Shown here: positions 27,961 to 37,092 of the stretch, in pieces
Position numbering within the stretch: the stretch's first letter is position 1
Layout of the letters: each line of letters starts with the position of its first letter
Assembly (NCBI GenBank): GCA_016200545.1
Contig: JACQEO010000063.1
Coordinates: forward strand, 39,379 to 103,378
Length of the DNA stretch: 64,000 nucleotides
Direction of reading: 5' to 3'
Source: Deltaproteobacteria bacterium
GTDB taxonomy: Bacteria > Desulfobacterota > Binatia > UTPRO1
Position numbers and translations under genes: made by a program
The notes under the pieces: generated by a model
Seen by the model: the letters and a program-made list of their open reading frames with translations, nothing else
Told to the model about the DNA's origin: nothing
Databases searched by the model: none

Positions 27961-30900
27961 ATGAGACCGCGCGCCGCCACGACCGCCGTTCTGCTCGCCA
28001 CCCTCGCGCTCGTCCTCACGCCGCCTGCCGCACGCACCGACTTCGTCAACTGGGAGTCGCCTCCGGTACACCCGGTCGAGATGACGCCGGACGGCACGAC
28101 ACTCCTCGTCGCCGACACTGCCGACGACCGCCTCGAAGTGTTCGCGCTCGGCGGTCCGCTCCCGGTCTGGACGGCGTCGATTCCCGTCGGCCTCGATCCG
28201 GTCTCCGTCCGCGCCCGCAGCAACGGCGAGATCTGGGTCGTGAATCGGATGTCGGACAGCGTCAGCATCGTCGACCTTGCGGCGCGGAATGTCGTCGCGA
28301 CGCTTCTCCCGGGTGACGAGCCCGCCGACGTGATCTTCGCCGGCAGCCCGCAGCGCGCCTTCGTCACGGTGTCGCAGCTGAATCAGGTGAACGTCTACGA
28401 CCCGGCGAATCGCGCCACGCCGCCGACGATCGTACCGATCCAAGGCAAGGATCCGCGCGCGCTCGCGACCGACGGCACGCGCGTCTACGTCGCGATCTTC
28501 GAGTCCGGCAATCGCTCGATGATCCTACCGGCCGACATCGTCTCCGACCCGAGCGGTCCGCACGGCGGCCAGAACCCGCCGCCTTTCCTGCCCGCGCTCG
28601 GCCCCGGCTTGCCGGCGCCGCCGCCGACGTCCCTCATCGTCAACAAGGAAGGGACCAACTGGAAGGACGACACCGGCACCGCCTGGGACGCGATGGTGAC
28701 CTGGAACCTGAACGAGAACGACGTCGCTGTGATCAGCACCAGCAGCCTCTCCGTCGGCTACGCCAAGGATCTCCTCAACATCGACATGGCGCTCGCGGTG
28801 CAGCCCGGCACCGGCAAGGTCACGGTCGTCGGCACGTACGGTCCGAACGAGACGCGCTTCGAGTCGGCGGCGCGCAACCAGTTCGCGCGCATCCGCATGG
28901 GAACCTTCGATCCGGCGAATCTCGGCGGTCCGCAGGGGGTCGTCGACCTGAACCAGCATCTCTTCGCGGTGCCGCCGAACCCGACGTACAAGACGTCGGT
29001 CACGGCGGCCGAGCAGCATCTCTCGGTGAGCGATCCGCGCGGCATCGTGTGGAAACTCGACGGGTCGTCCGCGTACGTGAGCGGCATGGGCTCGAACTCG
29101 ATCGTGCGCACTACCACGAGCGGCACGCGACTCGCGACGATCGACGTCGGGCAGGGTCCGACCGGCCTCGCGCTCGACGCCACCCGCAACCGGCTCTACT
29201 GTCTGAACCGCTTCGACGGCACGGTGTCGGTCGTCGACACCACGGCGGACACGGAGCTCGGGCGCGTCGCGTTCTTCGATCCGACGCCGGCGGTGATCAA
29301 AGCGGGCCGACCCTTCCTCTATGACTCGCACCTCACCTCGAAGCTCGGGCAGGCATCGTGCGCCGGCTGTCACGTCGACGCGACGATGGACACCGAGGCG
29401 TGGGACCTCGGCGACCCGCAGGGTGCGGTGAAGACCTTCGACCAGACATGCGACCAGGGGATCCCTTTCAGCGGCACGTGCGAGGATTGGCATCCGATGA
29501 AGGGGCCGATGATGACGCAGACGCTGATCGGCAGCGTCGGCGGTGAGCCGCTGCACTGGCGCGGCGACCGCGAGGACCTGGCCGCGTTCCACGTCGGCTT
29601 CACCGGCCTCCTCGGTGTCGCGACGCCGCCGTTGCCGGCCGAGATGGCGCTCTTCGAGGCGTTCCTCGCGACCGTCCGCTTCCCGCCGAACCCGAACCGT
29701 ACGTTCACCGACGGCCTGCCGGCGTCGGTGCCGGGATTCTCGGGCGACCCCGCGAACGGCGAAACCCTCTTTCACACCGCGACGCTCGCGGGCGGGGTCG
29801 CGAAGTGCATCGACTGTCACGCACTGGCGAGCGGCGGCAGCGCCACCATCGTGTCCGCGAACGCCCTCCAGGAATCGCAGAGCTTCAACGTCCCGCAGCT
29901 CCGCAACCTCTACAGGAAAGTCGGGCTCTCCTTCGCCTCGCAGACGAACAATCGCGGCTTCGGCTTCGGCCACGACGGCAGCGCCGACACGATCTTCACC
30001 TTCCTGCAGCGGCCGCTCTTCACCTTCCCGAGCGGTGCCGCCGGCGACGCCGAGCGTCGCGACCTCGAAGCGTTCCTGATGTGCTTCCCGACCGACACGC
30101 ATCCGGCCGTCGGCACGCAGCTCACGGTCGACGGCGCCAACAAGGCGACGCCGGCGGTCGTGAATCAACTGAGCGCGATGACCGCGCTCGCCGATAGCGG
30201 CGCCGTCGCGCTCGTCGCCAAGGGAGTCGTCGGCGGCGTCACGCGCGGCTACGCGTACGTGACCGGCACCGACACGTTCCAATCCGACCGCGCCGCCGAG
30301 ATGGCGGCCGCAACGAGCTTGCGAAGCGCTGCTGTCACGGGCGGCGAGATCACGTTCACCGTCGTGCCGGCGGGCACGGAGACGCGGATCGGCATCGATC
30401 GCGACGCCGACGGCGCCTACGATCGCGACGAGCTCGACGCCGGCAGCGACCCCGCCGACGCGAGCTCGCTACCGCCCTCCGGCGACAGCGACGGCGACGG
30501 CGTGTTGGATGCCGTCGACGACTGCCCATCGGTCGCCGATCCGGCGCAAGTCGACGGCGACGGCGACAGGCGCGGGGACGCCTGCGATCCCTGCACCAAC
30601 GTCGCGTCGGTCGTCCTCGTGAAACCGCACCTGAAGCTCACCAAGCTCGGCAAGACACCGGGTGACGAGACCTTCAGCTTCGACGCTACGCTGACGGCGG
30701 TGCCGGCGATCCCCGCGATCGACGCCGCCGCGCACGGTCTCCGCTTTCTGGTGACCGCCGCCGATGGCGGCACCGTCGTCGACGTCACCATTCCCGGCGG
30801 CAGCGGCTGGAAGACCGGCATTCGCGGCTGGAGCTTCCGCAGCAAAACCGGCGTGAACGGCATAACCAGCGCCAAGCTCAAGGGCACGGCGCACGTCGCT

Positions 30901-31098
30901 GGTCTCTTCAAGGTCGCCTTCAAAGGGAAGAACCTGACGCTCGCACCGACGCCAGGGCAGCTCCCGCTGACGGCGACCGTCGTGATCGACACCCCGCTCG
31001 CGACCAGCGGCCAATGCGGCGAGACGTCGTTCAGCGGACCACCGCCGGCGCCGACCTGCGCCTTCAACACCACCGCGACCAGCCTGCGTTGTAAGTGA
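27961..31098 (+). CDS. exported dihaem beta-propeller protein with thrombospondin type-3 repeats
   Basis: 1045 residues from ATG 27961 after a signal peptide (MRPRAATTAVLLATLALVL). Residues ~30-440 form a YncE-like propeller with NRMSDSVSIVD and NRFDGTVSVVD repeats. Two haem c motifs follow, CAGCH (~465) and CIDCH (~620), in a cytochrome-c-peroxidase/MauG-like part. Next are Ca-binding type-3 repeats (DSDGDGVLDAVDDCP, DGDGDRRGDACD; ~840-880), then a C-terminal beta-rich domain (LKLTKLGKTPGDETFSF onward) of a kind I associate with Binatota secreted proteins. It is probably a periplasmic or surface redox enzyme; the electron partner is unknown. It stands alone, with 189 bp upstream. Confidence 0.83.
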   Translation: MRPRAATTAVLLATLALVLTPPAARTDFVNWESPPVHPVEMTPDGTTLLVADTADDRLEVFALGGPLPVWTASIPVGLDPVSVRARSNGEIWVVNRMSDSVSIVDLAARNVVATLLPGDEPADVIFAGSPQRAFVTVSQLNQVNVYDPANRATPPTIVPIQGKDPRALATDGTRVYVAIFESGNRSMILPADIVSDPSGPHGGQNPPPFLPALGPGLPAPPPTSLIVNKEGTNWKDDTGTAWDAMVTWNLNENDVAVISTSSLSVGYAKDLLNIDMALAVQPGTGKVTVVGTYGPNETRFESAARNQFARIRMGTFDPANLGGPQGVVDLNQHLFAVPPNPTYKTSVTAAEQHLSVSDPRGIVWKLDGSSAYVSGMGSNSIVRTTTSGTRLATIDVGQGPTGLALDATRNRLYCLNRFDGTVSVVDTTADTELGRVAFFDPTPAVIKAGRPFLYDSHLTSKLGQASCAGCHVDATMDTEAWDLGDPQGAVKTFDQTCDQGIPFSGTCEDWHPMKGPMMTQTLIGSVGGEPLHWRGDREDLAAFHVGFTGLLGVATPPLPAEMALFEAFLATVRFPPNPNRTFTDGLPASVPGFSGDPANGETLFHTATLAGGVAKCIDCHALASGGSATIVSANALQESQSFNVPQLRNLYRKVGLSFASQTNNRGFGFGHDGSADTIFTFLQRPLFTFPSGAAGDAERRDLEAFLMCFPTDTHPAVGTQLTVDGANKATPAVVNQLSAMTALADSGAVALVAKGVVGGVTRGYAYVTGTDTFQSDRAAEMAAATSLRSAAVTGGEITFTVVPAGTETRIGIDRDADGAYDRDELDAGSDPADASSLPPSGDSDGDGVLDAVDDCPSVADPAQVDGDGDRRGDACDPCTNVASVVLVKPHLKLTKLGKTPGDETFSFDATLTAVPAIPAIDAAAHGLRFLVTAADGGTVVDVTIPGGSGWKTGIRGWSFRSKTGVNGITSAKLKGTAHVAGLFKVAFKGKNLTLAPTPGQLPLTATVVIDTPLATSGQCGETSFSGPPPAPTCAFNTTATSLRCK

Positions 31099-31107
31099 CT
31101 CTTACAA
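31089..31107. promoter_or_regulatory. TTGTAAG-N5-CTTACAA dyad over a stop codon
   Basis: A perfect 7-bp inverted repeat (31089-31095 and 31101-31107) spans the stop codon of the dihaem protein, just upstream of the next TetR promoter. It is AT-rich and lacks a T-tract, so it may be an operator rather than a terminator. Confidence 0.4.
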
Positions 31108-31113
31108 TCAGGC

Positions 31114-31143
31114 TTGACTGTTTGTTTATTTCCCTCTACAAAC
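31114..31143 (+). promoter_or_regulatory. promoter with overlapping dyad for the TetR-hydroxylase operon
   Basis: TTGACT (31114-31119), 17 bp, TACAAA (31137-31142). The inverted repeat GTTTGT...ACAAAC (31120-31125 and 31138-31143) fills the spacer and -10 region, where a TetR dimer would block transcription. The start codon is 8 bp downstream. Confidence 0.62.
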
Positions 31144-31150
31144 CGATCCC

Positions 31151-31786
31151 ATGGCCGTCGTCGCGATCGCCAGCCGCCGGCGCACGCAGGAGGAGCGCAG
31201 CACCAGCACACGCGGGCGCATCCTCGAGGCGGCACTCGCGTGCCTCGCCGAGCTCGGCTACGCGGGCACGACGACGATCGTCGTCGCGGAGCGCGCCGGC
31301 GTCTCGCGCGGCGCGCAGCTGCATCACTTTCCGACACGCGCGTCGCTGATCAGCGCCACGGTACAGTATCTCTTCACGCAGCTCACGGCGGCGTACGCCA
31401 CGGCATTCGCGCGCGTCGCGCCGGGGAGCGATCGCGTCGCGGCCGGCGTCGATCTCCTGTGGGAGATCTTCCAGGACCCGCGCCTCACCGCCGTCCTCGA
31501 GCTCTACGTCGCCGCGCGCACCGATAACGAGCTGCGTCGCGAGCTCCTGCCGATCGCCGCGCGCCATCACGAGAACGTGCTGCGCCTGGCGCGCGGCTAC
31601 TTCCCCGAGGCCGCCGCGGCCAATCCACGCTTTGCCGAGCTGTTGCACGTCGTGATCGATGCCCTACAAGGGCTCGCGGTGCGCCGGCTGGTCACCGCGC
31701 GCCCGAAGACGCTGGCGTCGACGGTGGCGCTGGTGAAGAACATCGCCCGGCGGGCGCTCGCCGCCGGCCGTCACGCCAGGGAGTGA
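31151..31786 (+). CDS. TetR-family transcriptional regulator
   Basis: 211 residues. The helix-turn-helix is RILEAALACLAELGY ... AGVSRGAQLHHFPTRASLI (about 23-68), of the type with HHF in place of the more usual YxYF. The C-terminal part (LLWEIFQDPRLTAVLELYVAARTD) resembles regulators of lipid-modifying genes. It overlaps the start of the fatty-acid-hydroxylase-type gene by GTGA, so the two are co-translated, and a dyad overlies its promoter. Autorepression with control of the hydroxylase is likely. Confidence 0.9.
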   Translation: MAVVAIASRRRTQEERSTSTRGRILEAALACLAELGYAGTTTIVVAERAGVSRGAQLHHFPTRASLISATVQYLFTQLTAAYATAFARVAPGSDRVAAGVDLLWEIFQDPRLTAVLELYVAARTDNELRRELLPIAARHHENVLRLARGYFPEAAAANPRFAELLHVVIDALQGLAVRRLVTARPKTLASTVALVKNIARRALAAGRHARE

Positions 31787-32679
31787 CCTCGATGCAGGAT
31801 CTCACGCTCTACGCCGTCCCGGCCTTCGTTGCGCTGATGCTGGCGGAGGCCACCGTCAGCGGCACCCGCCGCAACACCCGCGGGTACGAGCTGCGCGACA
31901 CCGCGGCGAGCCTCGCCATGGGCATCGGCAATCGCGCGATCACGATCGTCACCCACGGCCTGATCGTCGGCTCGCTCTTCTGGCTCTACGAGCATCGGGT
32001 GCTGACCCTCGGCTCGGCGTGGTGGGTGTGGGCGCTTCTCTTCGTCGTCGAGGACTTCACGTACTATTGCTTCCATCGCGCCTCGCACGAGGTGCGCTTC
32101 CTCTGGGCGGCGCACGAGAACCACCATTCGAGCGAGCGCTACAATCTCTCCACCGCGCTCCGGCAATCGTGGACGACGCCGTTCAGCGAGCTGCTCTTCT
32201 ATTGGCCGCTGCCGCTCCTCGGCTTCCACCCGACGATGCTCCTGACCCAGAAGGCAATCAGCCTGCTCTACCAGTTCTGGATCCACACCGAGCACCTCGA
32301 ACGCCTCGGAAAGATGGAGTGGCTCTTCAACACGCCCTCGCATCATCGCGTCCATCATGGCACCAACGTCGAGTACCTCGACCGCAATCACGGCGGCATC
32401 CTGATCCTCTGGGACCGTCTCCTCGGCAGCTTCGAGCCCGAGCGCGCGCCGGTGCGCTATGGTTTGACGAAGCGTCTCGAGAGCTTCAACCCGTTCACGA
32501 TCGCGTTCCACGAGTGGGCCGCGCTGGTGCGCGACGCGCGGCGCGCGCGCACCTGGCGCGAGCGGCTGGGCTATTTCTTCGCACCACCCGGCTGGAGCCC
32601 GGACGGATCGACGCTCACCGCGCGGCAGCTGCGCGCGGCACGGACACGCGCCACCCCGCAGACGGCAACCGCCGCCTGA
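31783..32679 (+). CDS. sterol desaturase/fatty acid hydroxylase family membrane protein
   Basis: 298 residues from a GTG overlapping the TetR stop; an ATG three codons later is the alternative. Several transmembrane segments surround the eight-histidine di-iron motif set: FHRASH, HENHH, HTEH and HHRVHH. This is the FA_hydroxylase superfamily (sterol C-4/C-5 oxidases, alkylglycerol monooxygenase, carotenoid hydroxylase). It uses O2 and electrons to hydroxylate or desaturate a lipid in the membrane. Whether the substrate is a sterol, hopanoid or acyl chain cannot be told. Confidence 0.9.
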   Translation: MTSMQDLTLYAVPAFVALMLAEATVSGTRRNTRGYELRDTAASLAMGIGNRAITIVTHGLIVGSLFWLYEHRVLTLGSAWWVWALLFVVEDFTYYCFHRASHEVRFLWAAHENHHSSERYNLSTALRQSWTTPFSELLFYWPLPLLGFHPTMLLTQKAISLLYQFWIHTEHLERLGKMEWLFNTPSHHRVHHGTNVEYLDRNHGGILILWDRLLGSFEPERAPVRYGLTKRLESFNPFTIAFHEWAALVRDARRARTWRERLGYFFAPPGWSPDGSTLTARQLRAARTRATPQTATAA

Positions 32680-32941
32680 TTCCGCCGCGATCCGCCGGCG
32701 CCGTCGAGGGACGCCGGCACGTACGCGGGTGCCGTATTCCGGCGCTCGACCGCCACCGGCATGACGCGCGCTCGCCGGCAAGCGCGCTCAATGCTTCGCG
32801 GTTCATCACTGCGAATGCATAGCGGGCACCGCCGCGCGGTGCTTTTCGCCCGCGGGTTGACGCGCGCCACCGTCGGGTACGCCGCTTGCTCCTTCGACGA
32901 CACACGAGTTTCGCAAATCGACCAACGCCCTAGGAGGTCTC

Positions 32942-34489
32942 ATGCGCGCAGCCTACATCTTCGCCACGTCGTTACTCGCATTGCTGATTACCACGGTGCC
33001 CGCTTCCGCAACCGACGGCGGCGAAGACGCTCCGTCGTGCATCGAGAGCTGCGGTGCCCAAGCCGAGCAGGCCTTTCACGCCTGCCGGGAGCAGGGAGGC
33101 GGCGAGGACGCTTGCGCCGCCAGCGCGCTGCAGGGGCTGCAGACCTGCGTTGCGAACTGTCCAAGCGCACCGCCCGCGTGCGCCGATCTCTGCGCGTCCG
33201 TCGCCGACGACGTCGCCACGCAGTGCAATACGCAATTTCCCGAGTCCGACCTGTGCGGACCCATCCGACAGGCTGCCCTCGAGAGCTGTGTCGCCGCGCT
33301 GTGCCAAGATGGCGAGGTCTCCTGCGACGGCGCCTGCAACAACGTGGCGCGGCACGTCTTCGCCGCCTGCATCGCCGCCGACCGCAGCGAAGCGGATTGC
33401 ACCACGCTGCAAAGCAGTACGGGCGATCACTGCGTCGCCACACAATGCAACCCGATGCCCGAGCCGACGTGTGAGGACCGCTGCGCCGCGCGCGCCGGCG
33501 AGGCCCATGCACACTGCCTCGACGAGGGGCTCTCGGCCGACCAGTGCGATCCGCTCGCCGCGAACGTCCTGCAGCAATGCCTCGACCACGAGTGCACGCC
33601 GCCCGCGCCGAGCTGTGAGGAACAGTGTCAGGCCGACGCCGAGACGCTCTTTCAGAACTGCGTGACCGGCGGTGGGAGCGAAGCGGACTGCGGCGCGCAG
33701 GCGGAAGCGGCGCGGCAAACGTGCGTCACCGCCAATTGCACCGACGGTGAGCCCGAACCGAGCTGCACCGACCGCTGCAACAGCAGCGCGCAAGAGTTCA
33801 AGGGGCACTGCATCGAAGAAGGCGGCGACGAAGCGCAGTGCGCCGCACAGGCGGACGATGTCGCCCGCAACTGCATCGCCGGGCATTGCACCGACGCGCC
33901 GCCCCCACCGCCGAGCTGCGAGAGCGTGTGCGAGGATCATGCTCACGGCGACTTGCAGCGCTGCATCGCCATGGGCGGTACCGAAGATGATTGTAAGACG
34001 CAGGCGCACGCGTCGTTCCAGGAGTGCGTGACGCTACACTGCGGCGACCCGGCGCCTGCGTGCGACGGCATGTGTACCCGGCGTGCGAATCACGTCGGCC
34101 GCAAGTGCATCGACAAGGGCGGCACGGAGGGCGACTGCGCCGCGGAGGTCGCCGCGGCAAAGCAGAGCTGCTTGGACGCACGCTGCGTTCCGCCGCCGCC
34201 CGACACCTGCGCCGCCAACTGCGAGCAACTGGCGCAGCAGGCCAAGGACACCTGCACGCAGATGGAGACCAATGCCGACACGTGCAGCGCGCAGGCTCAA
34301 GCCGTGCTCGAGCAGTGCCTCATCGACCAGTGCGGCGCGGCCCCACCCTCGACCTGCGCCGAGCAATGCGAGATCCGGGCGCGGAGCCGGTACCAGGCCG
34401 CGGTCGGCCGCGGCAATAGCAGCTTCCGCGCCGCGCGCCGGGCGCAGAACACCTTTCGGCACTGCAACAAGATCTGCGAACAGGACTGA
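32942..34489 (+). CDS. secreted protein with nine six-cysteine repeats
   Basis: 515 residues, with AGGAGG just before ATG 32942 and a signal peptide (MRAAYIFATSLLALLITTVPASA). From Cys33 onward there are nine consecutive units of about 46-50 residues. Each has the spacing C-x3-C-x10-C-x9-C-x10-C-x4-C (last gap 3 in unit 1). Units are separated by Pro/acidic linkers such as PPAPS, EPEPS, PPPPPPS. A tenth unit is degenerate: it opens CAEQC and then becomes Arg-rich, ending HCNKIC. Predicted form: helical hairpins held by three disulfides, reminiscent of but not identical to CHCH twin-Cx9C domains. I recognise no named family. A terminator follows. Location is outside the cytoplasm; function unknown. 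Confidence 0.85.
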   Translation: MRAAYIFATSLLALLITTVPASATDGGEDAPSCIESCGAQAEQAFHACREQGGGEDACAASALQGLQTCVANCPSAPPACADLCASVADDVATQCNTQFPESDLCGPIRQAALESCVAALCQDGEVSCDGACNNVARHVFAACIAADRSEADCTTLQSSTGDHCVATQCNPMPEPTCEDRCAARAGEAHAHCLDEGLSADQCDPLAANVLQQCLDHECTPPAPSCEEQCQADAETLFQNCVTGGGSEADCGAQAEAARQTCVTANCTDGEPEPSCTDRCNSSAQEFKGHCIEEGGDEAQCAAQADDVARNCIAGHCTDAPPPPPSCESVCEDHAHGDLQRCIAMGGTEDDCKTQAHASFQECVTLHCGDPAPACDGMCTRRANHVGRKCIDKGGTEGDCAAEVAAAKQSCLDARCVPPPPDTCAANCEQLAQQAKDTCTQMETNADTCSAQAQAVLEQCLIDQCGAAPPSTCAEQCEIRARSRYQAAVGRGNSSFRAARRAQNTFRHCNKICEQD

Positions 34490-34502
34490 TCTCCCGGCAG
34501 GC

Positions 34503-34541
34503 GGCGGGCGCGGCGCGTTTCCCCAAACGCGAGCGCCCGCC
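34503..34541 (+). terminator. intrinsic terminator after the Cys-repeat gene
   Basis: GGCGGGCGC-GG-CGCGTTT, loop, AAACGCG-AGCGCCCGCC, followed by CCTTTCTTCC. This is a strong GC stem with a T-rich tail, 14 bp after the stop codon. Confidence 0.75.
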
Positions 34542-34618
34542 CCTTTCTTCCGTATGATGATTTGGCCGACGGTGACGGCGATCAACGACGTCGTCGCGCG
34601 GCACGGCGAGGGTCGCGA

Positions 34619-36376
34619 TCAGAGCCCTGCCGGACTCCGGATGGGCTCGCGGCGACCGCTTGTCACCCCCGTGCTGTAGGGGCTTTCGCCGATCGAGCGA
34701 TGCTGGTCGATCCAGGCCGCCGCATCGCCTGAGCTGCGCACTTCCCCTCCCAGAATCGCCAGTATGAGATCGTGGACGAGCACCGTGTTGAAGGCCGGGG
34801 CGTAGGTGACCGCTTCGTGTTGCCCGGCGAGCTTGAGAATGAACGGCACGCGGTGGTCGATCTCGGTCGCAAACTGCAACTCCTCCGCGGTGAGTCCCCC
34901 CTCCTGACGCCACAGCTCGTGACGCCACCAGTGATCCGATGACACGAGCACCGTCGTCCGATCCCACGTGCCGGCGGCCTCCATTGCACGGCGGATGTCC
35001 CCCACGGCGTGATCCACCAGCAGCAGGTTGTCGATGTAGCTGCTCTCGCCTTTCACCTCGAACGTGTCTTTGGCGCGGCTGTAGATGCCGGGCGGATGCG
35101 GTACGGGCCAGTGCAGCAGTATGAGTCCGAGTGCCGGATCCTGGAGCGTTCGCCGCGCCGCTTCGAGCATCACGTTGTAGCGCACCACCCGCTCGCCGCG
35201 ATCGGAGCGCGTGTCATGCCCGACGCGCGCGAGTCCGAGCTTGCGGCTGAAGGGAATCGTCTTCATCACCCCGCGCGCCTGCTTGCCCATGCTCTTCCAG
35301 AGCGTCATCCCCCCGAAGTCCTCGTACGTACAGTCCGCGATGCTGTCGCCGATCACCCGACAGTAGGGATTGAACCAACCCACGACTGCGGAATTCACCC
35401 CCAACCGGCGCGCGGCGGCGAAGACGTTCCCCTGCTGGCTCCACGGGACAGGCTCCTTCGAGTCGCCGTAGGTGATCATCAGCTCGGAGGGGTTGACGAC
35501 GCGTACCCGCGCGATCAGCCGACCCGTGATCATCGCGGGGATCGACATCAGCGAGTAGTTGGCGGGTGGGTACGCATGGGTGGTCTCGAGCGCCTCGCCT
35601 CGCAGCCGATCCAGCTCGCTCAACGCCAGGGATGCGGGTCGTTCCACGAAGGCAAGGCGATAGTCCAACTCGTCGAAGATGATCCACACCAGGTGCCGCG
35701 CCGTCGCGGCATCGGTGGAGAGCCGCGGCGCCGGTGGCTTGTCCTTGAACTGCGTGAGGTAGGCGGCCGTCTGCGCGAATGTGAACAGGGTGAAGGGAGA
35801 TAGCAGGAGCACGATCGCCGCCGCAGCGCGGATTGCGCGCTGGTTCCAGCGCCAGAACGCCAGCGCGCCCACGACCAGGAGCACGCCCTGCACCAGCAAG
35901 CGCTGCGAGTGACGCACGACGAGGAGTGGCGCCGTCGCCGCCACGGCCACGAGCACCCGGAGAGCCATGTGCCGGTTGCGCAACGCGACCAGGGCGGTGA
36001 GCGAGACGAGTGCCGCACCTGCCGACAGGACCGCTCGCGTGTCCACGTGCGCGAGCGCCGATGACATTCCCCGCGCGCTGTACTCGCTGTTGATGATCCC
36101 ATTCAAGGGAATGATGAGTACCAGGACGAACGCCCAGCGCGCCGCCGTCATCGCGAGCGCGCTCCTCGACCGGCGGGCGAGCGTGATGCCCGCGAAAAAG
36201 ATCGCTGCGAGGAGGAGATCATTGATGAGGACCGCCCAACAGGTGCTGCGGCGCGGCCAGTTCGACGTGTTGTCGAGGAGCACCCTCCATACAAGAATGT
36301 GGCACAGCGTCGACAGCGAGAGGGCGCGCGCCAGATCCCTCAGTACCAGAGCGGCCGCGGGCCGCACTCGCGTCAT
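34619..36376 (-). CDS. membrane-anchored sulfatase-like/alkaline phosphatase superfamily protein
   Basis: 585 residues. The first ~215 residues hold five or six hydrophobic segments; the rest is an extracytoplasmic sulfatase-fold domain. Fold landmarks are the metal-binding strand IIFDELDYR near 230, a nucleophile region NYSLMSIPAMITG near 270, and the second metal site VSSDHWWRHE near 490. The layout matches envelope phosphoethanolamine/phosphoglycerol transferases and LtaS-like enzymes, which transfer lipid head groups to glycans or lipids. The nucleophile appears to be Ser rather than the Thr of EptA/LtaS. It is co-directional with the small membrane protein gene at 36477 and belongs with the surface-glycan genes. 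Confidence 0.82.
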   Translation of the reverse strand: MTRVRPAAALVLRDLARALSLSTLCHILVWRVLLDNTSNWPRRSTCWAVLINDLLLAAIFFAGITLARRSRSALAMTAARWAFVLVLIIPLNGIINSEYSARGMSSALAHVDTRAVLSAGAALVSLTALVALRNRHMALRVLVAVAATAPLLVVRHSQRLLVQGVLLVVGALAFWRWNQRAIRAAAAIVLLLSPFTLFTFAQTAAYLTQFKDKPPAPRLSTDAATARHLVWIIFDELDYRLAFVERPASLALSELDRLRGEALETTHAYPPANYSLMSIPAMITGRLIARVRVVNPSELMITYGDSKEPVPWSQQGNVFAAARRLGVNSAVVGWFNPYCRVIGDSIADCTYEDFGGMTLWKSMGKQARGVMKTIPFSRKLGLARVGHDTRSDRGERVVRYNVMLEAARRTLQDPALGLILLHWPVPHPPGIYSRAKDTFEVKGESSYIDNLLLVDHAVGDIRRAMEAAGTWDRTTVLVSSDHWWRHELWRQEGGLTAEELQFATEIDHRVPFILKLAGQHEAVTYAPAFNTVLVHDLILAILGGEVRSSGDAAAWIDQHRSIGESPYSTGVTSGRREPIRSPAGL

Positions 36377-36476
36377 GGCCGGCGAGCCATCTGGGGGGAC
36401 GCGTGCCGAGAACGTCGGGTCCGGGTCGGATGGAGTCTGCGGGGTCTACACGCGACTCGTGCGCCCGCGGCGAGGC

Positions 36477-36740
36477 CTATTGACGGGCCTCCGACGACTC
36501 GCGATCGGGCGGGCTCGACAGCACGGCCGTTGCGCGCGGGGGCCGGCGTCGGCCTAGCAGCCCGCGCACCCAATTCACCATACGGCGCGCATAGAACATG
36601 ACACCGACGGAGGCGGCGATCAGCATCTGCCAGATGAGCGCTCCCGTCCCGGGATCGGTGTACGCGTGCGCCGGCGTCACGCAAACAACGAGGATCACCA
36701 CCATCGTGGCAAGCACCACAAACGATCTGTTGCGGCTCAT
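36477..36740 (-). CDS. small membrane protein with AYTDPGTG motif
   Basis: 87 residues, with GAAGGGA a few bases before ATG 36740. An N-terminal signal-like helix ends in ACVTPAHAY-type sequence (VTPAHAYTDPGTGAL); a second helix (MLIAASVGVMFYARRMV) and a basic tail follow. Proteins carrying the A-Y-I/T-D-P-G-T-G motif are often found next to sulfatase-like membrane enzymes, and here the sulfatase gene is 100 bp downstream. It is probably an accessory factor. Its molecular role is unknown. Confidence 0.72.
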   Translation of the reverse strand: MSRNRSFVVLATMVVILVVCVTPAHAYTDPGTGALIWQMLIAASVGVMFYARRMVNWVRGLLGRRRPPRATAVLSSPPDRESSEARQ

Positions 36741-37063
36741 GACGAATGTCCCTTCAGCACAATAACGACGTGCGCCCCGAAAGAGCGCGGTCGGGCGGCA
36801 CTGGACTCAGAAGTTCGAAGGTTTCGCTCTCTGTCAGCGTGAAGCGATCGGAGACAGGGTGGGTCCCCTCATCTCCGGAGTAGCCTAGTCTAACTGCGCA
36901 CGCTCCGTCAACGCTGATTTCGCTTGCGGATTTCACTCGCGCGAGGGACCGCGAACGTTCGCCCGCGCATGCGCCATGGCCGAACGGCGCACGGCTCCGA
37001 CGATCATGGCGCAACCTCGGCGGCCGTCCGGCGGCGCTCATCCGCTCGTGGTGCGAAAGCGCC
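36741..37063. other. gene-free divergent intergenic region, leader of the sulfatase operon
   Basis: No credible coding frame. On the minus strand it forms the leader of the 36740 gene and includes a hairpin, CGGAGA...TCTCCG (about 36850-36880), enclosing GGGGACCCACCC. I could not match it to a riboswitch family. Confidence 0.4.
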
Positions 37064-37092
37064 TTGACGGCTCCTCGTCCGCCTCATATTCT
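37064..37092 (+). promoter_or_regulatory. putative promoter of the TagB/F-sat-pyk-like operon
   Basis: TTGACG (37064-37069), 17 bp, TATTCT (37087-37092). It lies about 130 bp upstream of the first start codon. Confidence 0.45.

Noticed and set aside
36741..36900. ydaO-type (c-di-AMP) or GEMM (c-di-GMP) riboswitch
   Set aside because: GGGGACCCA resembles part of ydaO, but the other conserved blocks could not be found and the GEMM core is absent.
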